From Erythrocercus mccallii (lineage: Eukaryota > Chordata > Aves > Passeriformes > Dicruridae), in assembly GCA_013397435.1 (NCBI GenBank), contig VZRG01001040.1, forward strand, positions 149,214 through 213,213: a stretch of 64,000 nucleotides of DNA, written 5' to 3'. A program made the translations under genes and the position numbers. The notes beneath the pieces were generated by a model that was not told the DNA's origin, searched no databases, and was given only the letters and a program-made list of their open reading frames with translations. Of the stretch, positions 13,705 to 26,600 are shown in pieces. The first letter of the stretch is position 1; each line of letters begins with the position of its first letter.

Positions 13705-16700
13705 ACAGAGGTAGACTGTGCATTTAAGGAGTAACTGATGGCTAGAAGGATGCTTACAGCTGGGGTTAATGGCATGGTCTTGTGCTTGTGACTTCTGCAG
13801 TTAGAGACTGCAGACTTAGAGATACCAGAATTTAATTTTTATTATAGTGGAATGGAATTACATAAAAGATGGATGGCATTACTGTGAGTTTCTCTTCTCT
13901 CGCTAATTGAAAGACCTTGCAGATTGTGATTTTGGCTGGCGTCCAAAATAACATTTGTCAGCAGGAGTCTCAGAGAAATTTCATGTTTTGCAGTGAAGCT
14001 CATCTGGCAGCTTACAGGTGAAGAAATACTTTTGCCATAGGCACATGGGATAAAGAGGTGAAACACAGCTAAGAGCTCTACCTCAGTAGTACCAGTGGCT
14101 GCTTAGGCTGCTACCCTCACTACTTCACCATGAACTCCCCCTTGCTTTTCTGCAGCTTTCCTCTCCTATTACATCCATCTAAGTCCTTCCTAACTCCAAC
14201 ACATCTCCTTTTCCCAACGCCTTATTCTCTTCAATCACAAGGGGAATTATCCTTGGAGCTGTATGTTTACCTTAAATATTAATTAGGAAGCTGTTTTGGA
14301 AGGACCAGACTTTGCAGGGAAGGGCAACAGAGCCACTGCTTCTTCACTGGCAAAGGTTTCCCTGCGGACATCTGGGTCATAGTTGTAGGGACAAATCAAT
14401 AGTGTGAAAGGCAATGTGAAATAGCAGACTGATGAAGGAAGGTGAGCACAAAGATTTTCTGTCTATCCTCAGCTGTGTTATGAAGGACACAATTTCTCTA
14501 ATGATCCAGACACTGAGAGCCAAAATGGAGGAGGTCTGATTTAAGGTCTGAAAATTGTAATCCTTCATTTGGGAAGAACAGTGTCATTTAGGTCTTTCTG
14601 CATCAGTTTCATCTCTTCGCTTGAAAGGAGTTAAAAGTAACTGGCACATGCATACTGCAGATTGTCCAGAACACATCTGGTGGTCTCTAGAATCTTAGCA
14701 TGCAGGGATGCTCTTGATTTCAGGGCCACAAATCTTAGATCTCTTTCATCTTAATGCCAAGCAGAACATTGTAGAAAAATAGTTAAAAGCAGGTGTAATC
14801 AGTGTAAGACAGAAGCTAATGTAGTCCTCTTTTTTCTTCTTCTAATTTGAAGAAAACTCTTTTGTTTATTTCATAGTTGTAGATGAAATTTGGAAATCAG
14901 ACTTGCTTTTCTGTCCACAGCTGCATCAGGCACACTTGCAGTACAGTGCTGGTTTCTTATCTGCAGGTTCCTTTGTAAAATTTCTTCTCTATTTCTTCAT
15001 AAAAGATTTTCTCCCTACCATTTCTTACCCCTGCACCAGGTATAAGATAAACCCTTAGTTGGCATTTCCATGTTTCATTTGATAGGAAGGACCTAAGAGG
15101 CAGAGATGGAAAAGCTGAAAGTGATTGTCTGAAGGATTAATATAGAGGCAGATGGTATTCAATGTTAGTTAGGAGGACAGTGAGACTGAAATACTGTTGA
15201 ATCAAATAGGTAAAAAATAAGATACTTTCTTTTGGGAATACTTTGTCTTGGACATGATGTCTAGTTTCACATTGTGAAACTGAGAACGTGTAACATAATC
15301 CAGTTAGTGGATGAATAAAAAGAAATAAACCATCTCATTTTCATTTGTTTCCCTCTTACAATGTTGAGAAACTAGTATAGAATCCTATTGTAAATGGGAT
15401 GTAAAAAGCACAAATGTTTTGTGTGCTTTTGTTACATGAATTCTCATATAATCTTGTAAACCCATAGGTTCACACTTGTTAGAGACATAAATAGTGCAAA
15501 AAATTTAAAAGTCTTAGATGTTTGTTAGCTAAAAAAACATTGTAGGAGGTACATTTTGATCCTTTACCTATAACTATTGGAGATGCTGCTCTCAAAGAAG
15601 ATTTGCTTTGTAGATTATTGAAATTAACCTCTATGTTGTGCTTGCAGGAGATGCAAAACCCAAAAGACCACTGTTAATTGCTGTAGAGAGGGCAGTCATG
15701 CTCAGTAACATGCCCCTAAAGCAATCAGCCCTCTCCATAAGAACAAAGTTCTTTACAAAGTGTCTCTGTTCCTAGTTAACAAATGGGGAAATGGAGGAAC
15801 AGAAGATTTCTAGATTTTGCCTATTACACTGGTGTAAAACTGATACCTGTATTACTGCAGCCCACAGCTGCCAGCAAGCTCCTAGGGATGATGATTTTAT
15901 GTTTTGAAACACAGTTATTTGAAAAGTTTGTACCTCAATACCAACTGTATTGGTGATGCTTTCCTTTAGACACGTTGTCTTTTCTTTTTTAATGTGTGAG
16001 TTAGACCACTTTAAATGATATTATTGTTTCATGGGAAGGGTGGTCCAATGGGAGAGCCAAGGCTTTTGCTTTGGCCAGTATTCTACGTTCTGTTCTCTGT
16101 CCCTTTCTAACACTGTGGGAAACATCCACTGTGGAGCAATACTCAGATACTTTCCCAATATTCATTATTGCATATGCCCCTCACATGTTTGCTTTTATTC
16201 TTCCTGCAGCCACTATCCAGAGAGCTCGATCAAGCATTTCTGCCAACTGACAATAAAGTCATTGGAGATCCTGGTAACAAAAAAGTCACCTGGAGGGGAA
16301 AGGCAGACGTGAAATAAGATGAGAAAAGTGAGCAGGTCTTGGTGGAACAGGGACATGACGAGGGCAGCTGAGGATGTGCTGATTCAGCATTTTCTCCCTA
16401 TGGGCTGCGCAGGCTGGTTTCTTCTCTGCAGCTGGAGCTGTCCTTCAGCATCTCCAGGGTGCTGGAGGTGGAAAGGCAGTGAAACATATGCCTGTGTGAT
16501 GAATCCTCTGCAGTATGCAGCCAACTGACTGCAGTGAAATTTATTCAGGAGCTGCAAATCAGCATAGCAACGGCCACAGTTGAGATTTGTCAAACATTTT
16601 CCCCTCTGGGAATTATTGTGACCACTTCTAAGGCAAACTCTGTAACTGCCATTATCTGTAGCAGATCCTTTGTGTATTTAGGCAAGAAGTACCAGGAAAT

Positions 16701-17080
16701 GCTTTTTTGCTGGTTTCATACTAAGCTAGTCATGTTTGAGTTGGAAGAAATGAAGAGCAAGCATTCCCGGTCAATGGTCTTCGTGGTATTGTTGCAGTTC
16801 AGATTAAAACCTTCCCAGTCCCCTCCTTATAATTTGTTTCTTGTTTCATGGGTGATTTTACTCTCAAAATTTCTTAAGTTTTGAGAACTGATGCTTGGAC
16901 CACTCACTAATGATTTCTCATGTAATGTTGTTGATGAAGTAGCCACATATTAAAGACTTTAAATCCATGTATTTTAAAGTTAGCCACATAAATCCATACT
17001 GAAGTACTTAAACTGTCACTTGTGAACACATGTTTTGTGCATGTGTATCTAATGACTGTTAAGTACCTAGATTTAGATTT

Positions 17081-17100
17081 TTTATTTATTTATTTATTTA
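17081..17100. repeat. (TTTA)5 microsatellite
   Basis: Five perfect TTTA units, preceded by a T-rich run. Confidence 0.95.
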
Positions 17101-19035
17101 AGGATTCTTTTGCCCTCCTGAAAGTTACGTAGGCATACAGAGCTGTGGTGCTAAGTTATTTGACTCAAAAAATAGCAATAGGTGACTTCATTAGTAAGTC
17201 TTGAAATGAGGATAAGAGGAACAATTTAAAACTGCATAATTACATTTGACACTAAGGTGATTAAAAACTCATGAAGTCTTTAAGCTTGAGCTTTTACATT
17301 GCCACCCTAAGCCAAAGATACCTGACTTTAAGCAAGTTCAGAGAAGGTAAGAGACATGGGGCAGACTCTTCCTTACACATGATGAGTAACTAAATACCAT
17401 ATAATTGGTTATACAGTCTGACTAGAAGAGCCTTATTTCACACAGTGGGATGCACAGATATCTGGAATTAAATCAGTTGACCTAACTTTAGCATGTGATT
17501 TAGCAACTGATGGCTTACGCCATCTATTTTTTCACTTCTCAAATCAACTAAGACACATCTCTTCTGAACATTTATGAGGGTTAAATATGTGCATGCACAT
17601 TGGGTAATTTCATGAACAGACTGGCATAAAACAGACAACTGATCTGAATTAACAAGGCCATTTTGCTTTTTCCAGAGTTACAACTTTCACACTTGGTGCC
17701 TCTAAACAAGCAGTTGTAAATGGAGCCAGATACTCCATTTTGGTGGTCCACGTTAATGTCTTTGGAAGTTCAGCCTCTAATTTAATACATTCCTCATTTT
17801 GATGAGTAAAGTAACTTTATAGCCTCAGTTTAATTTTGGATGTGGTTTTGTTAATCATATTGACTTACTTCAACAATACAGAGATCTGCTTCTTCAGGTA
17901 AAACTCCCTGTTTTATTTTACTTTTAGCAAAGAGAAAGGTGAAAAGAAGAAAGAAGGCAAAGTGGAAGAGAGCTTTAGTGTATTTTTCTACAGTGTGGTT
18001 ACTAAAGCTTTTCTTCCTCTGTTTTAAATAAGATCCAAGGTCCTGTAGGCAGTATTAATTCACAGTCTGGATTAAGATACTGATGTCTAAGCAGTAATAT
18101 ATAAGTTAAAATCATTACCATCAGTTTACTATAGCTTAACACAGAGGTATTCCCTTGCAGGTACTTATGGCCTTACAAAAATAACCTAGAGTGGGGCAAT
18201 ACGGTGCCTCGCCTTCAGCTATGAAGTTATACTGGCCACTGCAGCACCTGACAGAGATTCTGTCCTCTGTGGTGATGGTCAATTTTTATTACCATGGATA
18301 GCTAGAATTTTAGTTTAAGTATATTGAGATCACTAGGATTTGATCTTTCCAGCCAACCATCAAGTAGGCAAAGGTTATAACTTTGGATTGTTTTGGAGTA
18401 TTCACATAAAGGAGCTCTAAGAGATTCTAATTTGGTAAAATTCAGAGATGTATATATTAAGAGAACTAGATAAAGTATTGCCTTCAATTTTTGGTTCCCT
18501 CACTAATTTGGCTTATTTCTGAAATCTGCCTAGCTGAATTTGTTGCTAGGATTTTAGTTATGTCTTAATCTCACCATATAATTTCAAAGAAATGCAGAAC
18601 AGTTCTATTCCAAGTACATTACTAGCACTCCTTAGGATACTGGTTTTTAGAAATTAACTAAACTGTCATAGGTTAAATAGATGGACTTCAGCGGCTGCCT
18701 TTGAAATCTATCTCATTTTTCTGCACTTCAGACCTTAAGAGTAGGATTAGAGAATCCTAGAAAAATGCTCCAAGAAAAATTATCTTCTGTACTTTACTTG
18801 AGGACTGACAAGTGGTGACTCACTGCCAGCTGTAAAGTTGCTGTGTCCAGATGCCATTTTTAAAAGCAGGCATAAAAGAGAGCAGCAGAAGTCCTGTGCT
18901 AGAAAGCATCTTGAGACAATTATGTAAATTCCTGTCTGGGCTCATATAATACAATAATTGGAGACACCATATTGCATTCAGCACCACACTGCCAAATAAC
19001 AAACATCACTAAATGCCATTATTTCCAGAAAAGCT

Positions 19036-19067
19036 GATTGATTGATTGATGGATTGATTGATTGATT
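19036..19067. repeat. (GATT)n microsatellite flanked by an 8-bp inverted repeat
   Basis: Eight GATT-type units, one interrupted by GATG. The array is flanked by AAAAGCTG (19029-19036) and CAGCTTTT (19073-19080), which are exact reverse complements, so the array could sit in the loop of a short hairpin. Confidence 0.92.
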
Positions 19068-22000
19068 TTTAACAGCTTTTTTATTATATTTGGAAAATAT
19101 TTATCAAGCAGAAAAGAGATGTGAACCCACACTGCAGAAAGGGTGTTGAAATCCCATCACATTTTTACTTGCTTTTGTTTGACAGCTTGGTTTTCTCGTG
19201 TTAGGAGAAGAGAATGGGCAGTCCAGTTCACTGATTTTTTTCTGGCTACAGAACCTTTAACATGGAAACTTCAATTAGAGGAACAACTGCTCGAGCTGCA
19301 GACTGCAGCTCTCTTATTCTGGTTATGGACTACGCACTTTAACAGATGATTTAAGTTACTAGCCATCTTTTGTTAACAGGGATGCTCTGTGCAAGTGCCT
19401 AGAGCTTATTATAGATTTTACTCCTCCTTTGACTGTCATGATGCCTTTTATGTCAAAGGAAAGCACTGGGAGACTCACCCGGTGTTTAGTGAGCCATCAC
19501 CTCTTGCATGAATTACTCAGAAGCCTGGTTTTCAACAACATATGTTCCCAAACAAGGCAAGGGAGTTGTCAGGCTCAATCACTGATGGACTTAGGTCACT
19601 GAGGAAGTGAGATGTGTGAAAAGAATACCAGAAACCATTCCTCCATAGCAAGTAGACTTTTTTTTATGTATTCTTCCTGAAACAAAATGTTTTAAGACTT
19701 TTAGCTCATCTGAAGCAAGCTTGAGTACATGATCATTGATGGCAGCAGGAGGGTGGACAAATTCTTATGTCCTCCCATGGGGGTATGGGAGAACTAATAC
19801 TCCATTTGAGTTCTCTAAAAAAATTAGTGATCTAATGATTTTATAATTCTGATAAAAACACAATAATGAATTGTGAACCAAATACTTTTGAATAAGAAGG
19901 TATGCTAGAATGCATTTTTTCCACTTTACAGAATCATAATAAATTCATGGTTTGAAAGAAATTAAAACATGTAATTGCAAAAGATAATTTTTACTACTAA
20001 AATCTTCAGAAATATTTGTATTGTATAAGACATGGAACTTTCATCTCTTTCTGATCGTAAGGAAACTAACATGCAACAGTTGCCATGATTTAAGAACAAA
20101 CCTATCTTTACAGAAAATGTGTATTTTCTTTTAAATATCATTGTTGAGTGTGTCCACAAATGCAGTATTCACTCCCTGCAAAGAAACACCACCAGCTGGA
20201 CCACTTTTTCAGTGTTGTCTCAAATTAAGATGACATAAAATGCCTCAATGTCTCTGGAAGGAAAAAATTATGCTTCAAGATACTTTCCCATGCAGTGTAT
20301 GATACCAAAACTAAATAGCAAAGACCATGTTCAAAACTTGCTGTGAACTATAGTAAAATAGTTTAATTTTCCATCCCCATGTGGTCAAAATGCCATCCAA
20401 TACTGTAAACAGCAACAAAACTGAATTTTTCACTGCCATAGTTTAAGACACTATTTAAAGGTCAGGATTTTTATTGTTACTCCAGCATACAGTCCAGGAG
20501 ATATAAGAATTTAGTATCACCAGAATGTCAAACAATTGTTATATGTCTGGTTTTGAAATTGTCCTGAATATTACTACTAGAATATACAACTTGACTGGCG
20601 GGTTCAACTCAGAAGCAGTTGCATGGCTAATCATGTGTGGAAAAAATAATTTTAAAAATCCATTTCATGGTGTATGCCCCAATTTGTATTGGCAAATAAT
20701 TAAATTATTTCACACTTCTCTTTCCTTAATACATATGGAAAATATGTTTCATTATTCTTTCTCTTCTTGATATAATTATCTTTTACTAATTAAATTATAT
20801 GGTGCAAATGATCGCATTAAGCTTCATCTCATTCTTTTTCAAATAAATGAGAAGTGTTTCCTTCAACATGAAATTTTGAAAAGTGATAGTCTTCACACCT
20901 TTGTCAGGTAGAAAGTACAATTTACTCGGTTTCATCAATTATACATTCTCTTATATTTCAATATTTAAATATAAAAATAGATTTCCTATCTTCAGAAAAT
21001 CAAAGTTACAAAGTTATATTTTTTTAACTTCTAAATCAAGTTTCAGTTCTGTGCATTCATCCACCTATCACAGACTTTACATCCATAACTATAGCCAGTG
21101 ATCCTTAGGACTCAACTATCCTAAACTTGCTTTTCTTGGGGAGCAATAAAAGCTTTTCTCAGCTTGTCCTTTTCGCTTTCTTGCAAATTTTGCTGCAAGA
21201 TGGATTCTTTTTCTGTGAAGATCCCTCAAAGTACTCACATATTAATTGTGGATTTGCTCATTTGTGTGGGTTTGTATCTGAAAGAAACATGCATATGTAT
21301 AACATATAACCATATATACCTACACATTAGGCCAACATTTTCTAAGATGCATCTACTTTTAAAATGACATTTTAGAACACAGATTTTGTATTTTCTTTTT
21401 GTTTCCTTTTTCTTTTTATTCCTTTCAAAGTTCTTTTTTGTGACAGTTTTCTTCAATAGAGCTTTTTTCCTATTATTTTCTCACACAATAATAGATTTAT
21501 TTTAGTGACAGGTAGCTCCTTTATTAGAACAAAGATATTTTTGTTGTCTAATTATCTTTTCTTTGAGTTAATAGTTCAGAGCTGTAGCAGTACATTTTTG
21601 ACAAAGAGTTTGGTTGTCATTATTTTTGTATTTAATATAGAACATAAAGGATATTTGCTTTGTCATCAGTGTTTGTTCATAGCTGTTTGCCTTCCACTTA
21701 ACCTTCAAGGTTAATTAACCCAAAAGGCATGTCCAAAAAATTACCATTGATGTGTGTCCAAAAACCAGGTTTCACTGAATGAGATTGTTCCATCGAACAG
21801 CTGTGATGTAATTTGTTTTCTATGTATTACATAGCACTAAAAAAGAGTCCTTGAGATGGAGAAAATAATTTAAGACCTATTCAGAGTCTCATTTTCCTTC
21901 ATGGCAGGGCAGTGTGTGCTTGCCCTTAATCAGAGCTGCCAGTTTGAGCTAAATGGTAATTTGTAGGGAACAGTTAAACTGAAACATATTTTTTCATTTC

Positions 22001-22432
22001 CTTGTCTAGTCTCTTCCTGCAAAATACCAAGGTTATTCCTTTTTAGGCCTTTTGTGGAACAGTTGGTCAATCCTGAGTTTTCTTGTTGCCCTGAGTCTTC
22101 TATCTTCACTTTCTCAAATGGGTTGCTTTACAGGGAGTTTGCCTCCCTGGGTAATTTGTATGAAGTGAACATTGTGATCTGCAGCCCAGCTGCTGTGCCA
22201 GGCCCTGAAATGACAACAATTCCTGTCCAAGAAACTGACAAGAGTAAAAGATGCTTGCACACTGCAGTGTGAATTTACTCTGATTTACCTGATCAGTAGG
22301 ATGCCTTGAGTGGTTCAAAAATCTGTCACCGTAGAATTCATAGGATCAGACATATGTGATGTTCTACTGCCTTTCCATTCCCTGTGTACTCCATCTGACA
22401 CTTCTTTTTTGTTCTTTTTCCCATTCATGCAG

Positions 22433-22471
22433 TCACCTAATGCTGGAGATAAGGATGACCAAACATTGACG
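22433..22471 (+). CDS. SLC24A2: SLC24A2 internal micro-exon (13 codons), phase 0-0
   Basis: This is a 39-nt exon encoding SPNAGDKDDQTLT, a hydrophilic acidic segment at the N-terminal side of the NCKX2 cytosolic loop. The acceptor is a long pyrimidine tract ending in ATGCAG, and the donor is ACG|GTAGGC. Both ends fall on codon boundaries, so it joins in frame to the next exon, giving ...QTLT-TKPRLQ.... Mammalian NCKX2 has a similar Asp/Lys-rich stretch just before KPRLQRGG (from memory), which supports the call. The exon is too short to stand alone without its neighbour. As a symmetric exon it could be skipped without a frameshift. The first base assumes phase 0 from the unseen upstream exon. 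Confidence 0.82.
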
Positions 22472-23523
22472 GTAGGCAGTAATTATGCATCTGAGCATTT
22501 GTTTCTCAGGAGGGTGGTGAGGCAAGCCTTACGTTAGTTTGGCATGTATCAATGTTTTTCTAAATTGCTGGGGTTCCTTTCTCCTCCTATACTGCTATAG
22601 AGTTTAAATAATTTATTTCCTAATATAAACAGTGAATTAATCTTCTTTATTGGTTTCTATAATTTATTATTTTGTATGTGTATGAAACCAAGGATTAATC
22701 CATGTATTATTGCAAAATGTTATTTTCTTCAGTGTTGGTTTTTTCCCTTTAATTGGATTTTAGAGACTTTCTAGTCCATAGTCTGTTGGATTTCAGTGTC
22801 TTTTTATTGAAACAAACAGCCACAAAAAAGTCTTACTCTATGAGTAAGTGCGTCAATCTATACAGTGCATCAATTATTGTACTAGACAATTACAGGGGAA
22901 CAGAATCTCGGAGTATGTTTTATATTTCATTACAAGCATGCAAAATATTCTTGTACGTTAGATTCTTTGCTGTAGATGTCTGTATTGCCTTACCACATTC
23001 TCAATCTCTTTTTACCATGAGACTTCAATGGATTGAGCCAAAGTGAAGAGGATATTTCTGATTGAGTGCCATTAAAAAGTGCCATTGTCTGCCCTTTTTC
23101 TTCATAGTTTTGATCATGCATATATTTGCAATGTACCGAAGTAATAAAAATTGTAACTTACTTCAGGGATTTAAAAAAAAGGTTCTACAAAGAAACAAAT
23201 TATTAGTTCTTCCTGATGCAAGTGTGAGGTTTTCATTTTCTTAACACTTTATGAGTTTGCACAAAGAAGGATTCTTTTTGCCCTGTTTTTTTCCTGAGTC
23301 CTGGGAGACTAATGGCTGTTCTGACAATCCATCCCCTCCTGAGAAATTGTCTGTACTTATGGCAATGGGTGATAAAGTCTGTACCTTAACATAATCTGCA
23401 ATAAGCAATAGTTCAAAATGTTTTGTTGTCCAGTGAGGTGTGAGATTAATTCATGTTGTTTCAGACATCTTTCCTCATAAACAACAAAAAACCCCTAAAT
23501 TCTTCACCACATTTTTACCCTAG
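22472..23523 (+). other. SLC24A2: SLC24A2 intron, 1.05 kb
   Basis: Intron between the 13-codon exon and the KPRLQRGG exon. It starts GTAGGC and ends in a pyrimidine-rich ACCCTAG. It is AT-rich with several T-runs. Short open frames at 22753-23046 and 23062-23244 have no recognisable similarity and are taken as chance. I see no repeat element in it. Confidence 0.8.
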
Positions 23524-23632
23524 ACCAAGCCACGTCTCCAGCGGGGAGGAAGCTCCGCATCTCTCCACAACAGTCTAATGAGGAACAGCATCTTCCAGCT
23601 CATGATTCACACACTTGACCCACTTGCTGAAG
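23524..23632 (+). CDS. SLC24A2: SLC24A2 internal exon, cytosolic loop (KPRLQRGG...LDPLAE)
   Basis: A 109-nt exon beginning at codon phase 0 and ending in phase 1 (GCT GAA G|GTATGC). It encodes TKPRLQRGGSS followed by ASLHNSLMRNSIFQLMIHTL and DPLAE. This is the best conserved signature of the NCKX2 loop and was the main anchor for identifying the gene. The Arg-rich start followed by a Ser cluster (RLQRGGSSAS) resembles a basophilic kinase site, but that is only inference. The trailing G pairs with AG of the next exon to give Glu. A methionine inside the exon (23578) opens a chance frame that runs into the intron; it is not a start. Confidence 0.95.
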
Positions 23633-26600
23633 GTATGCCTATTAATTTTTTTTTTTTGCTTTCCTGTTGCAAAAGCAAACAAATGCTTTGTTTTTCCTTT
23701 CTCTCCATGAAACTGTTTTTTGCATTTTTCTTGCTTTCATCAGTCTTTTCTGAATGTGTCTGGTTTTTCTAAAAGAGTTCTGCACTTTCATGGTGTGATA
23801 TGCATACTCCCACCAACACTTTCAACTTAGGAAATATGCATTGCAGTGAAAGTAAAACTGGTCATTTGATTTTTGCATAACTACTGATTCTTTTCTCTTC
23901 TGGCTTCAGCAGCAATGTAGAAATTACACAAGTTACACAGTAGAAGAAGTTACACAGTATCATCTTGTAGTTTCGTAAAGATTTTGTTTTCCTCCCCGGT
24001 TTTGATTTTATTTTTTAAAAAATGTCAGAATGGTGGATAGTTTGTCATGTGCACTGTAGAAAAGAATGAGATCCTGTTGATTTGACTTCAGGTTGTTTAA
24101 TGCTGCCATTAATAAACATGCGGCCAACATACCTCTGTGTTACATGTATGTAAAGGGTTTACTTGCTTTATCCAAGTGTGGTGTGATATATTATTTCTTT
24201 GACAAATTAGCAAGAAAACCACTGCTTTGATCTGAGAAGCTGGCAGAAAAACTGCATTGGCTCTGTAATTGCAGGGTGAATCTGACTCTCAGACTCTGGT
24301 AGAAGAACCAAAAAAATTCAGGGCCATGTGTTATTTGATGTCTGTGTGTCTGTAGGACTTTTCTTCACTGCAGTAATAGATGTCTTGAGAAATAGCACCT
24401 GTGAAGGAATAGGGAACTACTAAAGAGACCTAAAATATTACAGACAAACCTTTCAAACTTCAGTGAACAAAAACTATATATAACACTTCATGAGCAAACA
24501 TGACAGATTGAAGAGTAGACTACAAGAATACTAGAATTGTTGACTGGAGCATAATTTGAACCTAATGTAAATTGAGAATAAGATATCTCTCAGGTATTTT
24601 TCCATTGCTCAAGTTTATTTCCCTTGTTTCCCCTACATAGCTTGTTCAGTGTTCAGACCTGTCTACTTTTCTGCTGTAGTAAGCTTGTACCATGTAGCGT
24701 GACCCAGTGGCTTCCGCCTTCATGACAGTGAAGGACAACAGGGGTTTGACATCTGAAATTCATCTTGGGAGAGACAAAAGCCCTACATTTCCCAAAATTA
24801 GGTATACTTATAATTGAGTTTGTCAGGTAACTCAATCCTGGTTTTCATTATGTCAGTAAAACGATTGAGATCACTGTGGATTGATAGAGATGTTCACAAT
24901 GCATAAATCCTACTTAAATTAATCCAGCACCATTTTCTTTAGGGTTTCTTCACATATAATACTTCACTGTTTACAGATATTTTCTTTTCCAAAGACTTAC
25001 ATTTGTTCTGGAAGTAATACTCCTTAAAAAAATGGGAATAGAAGTATGTTGTGGCCTTCAAGTAAGTGCAAAGCACTAGCCATCTAATTATCTGGACATT
25101 TCATTAAAACTAATACACTGAGTTAAATTTACAAAGGGGAAAAAGAATCTACCTCCATTTATAGTAAACACTGTATTTTAATGCAAAACTTTCATGAAGA
25201 AATGGCCAAAAACCTGTATGTATGTGCAGATATTTAAGTTGGTATATATAAAGAAGCCGGTATTTCAAGTTTTGCTGACTTTAGGGAATTGAAATTTTTG
25301 TTCATGAGATCACGAAAGTGCAATTCATTCAATAATTTGTTTTTGCACATAAAACTCTGGTTTTAGCTTTTTATAAACAGACTTACAAACTGTAAAACAA
25401 ATCTGAGAAAAGTATCCATGTTTCTGTCACGCATTATTAAACTCTTCTGAGGCATCACCTGATTTTGTACCTCATTTGTACTTGGCTTTCACGATCTTTT
25501 GCACTGCAGGCAGTTTGGAGGGCAAATATGAGGAATACTGGATGTCTCCACTGAACACACTCATGTTGTTTTCTGAGATTTTAAGCTTTTAAGTGTCCAT
25601 ATTATTTACTCTTTATTCAGCTTATTCTGCAAACTTCCATTAAAGAAAAGATGTTTTTATTTGATGTAAATACTATGTCTGGTTGAGGCAGGTAATACTA
25701 GTTAATAAATTTGGATGTTGTTGTATTTTAATCTTACATTCACTTAAAAAGTATGTGTGAAAATGGATGTGGATACCTACTGTATACAATATTAATTATC
25801 TACTTGGATCTTTATGAATCTTACCTACCAAATTCTCACCATGTTTTTGTGTTTTAATCTGTGTATAATGACGTTGAAGAACCAAATTTGTGCATCATCT
25901 TTATTTTAGGAGTTTTTTGCCAGCTAAGTAATTTTTTAAGCTGATAGCATTTAATTATTAAAAATTGAAAGAAATAGTATTTATTAAAAGTGTTCGAGAA
26001 ATGTGGTATAAAGTATATAGAAATCTATAAACCCATTATTTGAGGAGATGTGGAAATGTAAAGGATTACCTGGTGCCTGCTCTGGTCCATATGAGCCATA
26101 TGGCTCTCTCCAATTTCCATGTCCTTTCCTTTACCAAACAAACCACAGCTGTTTTGAGTTTTGTGTAAGCAAAGAAAATTAGCTCTGCTGCACTCGTGTA
26201 ATGAAAGATGATGGACCTGCTGCATGACCTGTGAGGCTAAAGGGCTTCTTCCAAGTCATCCGGTGCAAGTATGGATCATCCTCAAAGGAACAGCAAAAAG
26301 ATATTAGAAAAATTTTTCAGTCTTACTTTAGTCAGCTTAAATTTCCTCAGTATTTCTGTCAGATGATGACTTAGATCAATAGGTCAAAAATGTTGCATCA
26401 CTTGCTGAATTTGTTGGATTTGCAGAAAGAGTTTATGAAAACATTAAAAAATGCCACTCTCAAAGAAAAAAGTTTGAAAGGTGTCTATGAAAGCTAATAT
26501 ATACATGGGGACTCTGGCACCCCCTGCACTTGGGCATACTCCTGACAGCCTCCTCCTTGTTGCATTTCCTTTTTCCGCATTTCTATAGCATTTACTTCTT

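Larger units (their letters stand above)
13705..22432. other. SLC24A2 upstream intron, second part; two simple repeats, otherwise nothing recognised
   Basis: AT-rich intron up to the first recognised exon. It contains the simple repeats at 17081-17100 and 19036-19067. The open frame at 16534-16884 (116 codons) has no recognisable similarity. No TM-encoding exon of SLC24A2 was found here. Confidence 0.6.

Noticed and set aside
16534..16884. 116-codon open frame, possible missing SLC24A2 exon
   Set aside because: Its translation has no similarity to the exchanger TM segments or loop; composition is like the surrounding intron.
1..22432. Expected upstream SLC24A2 exon encoding TM segments and the first alpha repeat
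   Set aside because: I looked for TM-rich open frames and for the conserved loop start (WVK...NRNKV-like) and found none; it is most likely upstream of the window.
26088..26112. Palindrome GAGCCATATGGCTC as a possible operator-like site
   Set aside because: A 14-bp palindrome in 64 kb of eukaryotic intron is expected by chance and has no context.
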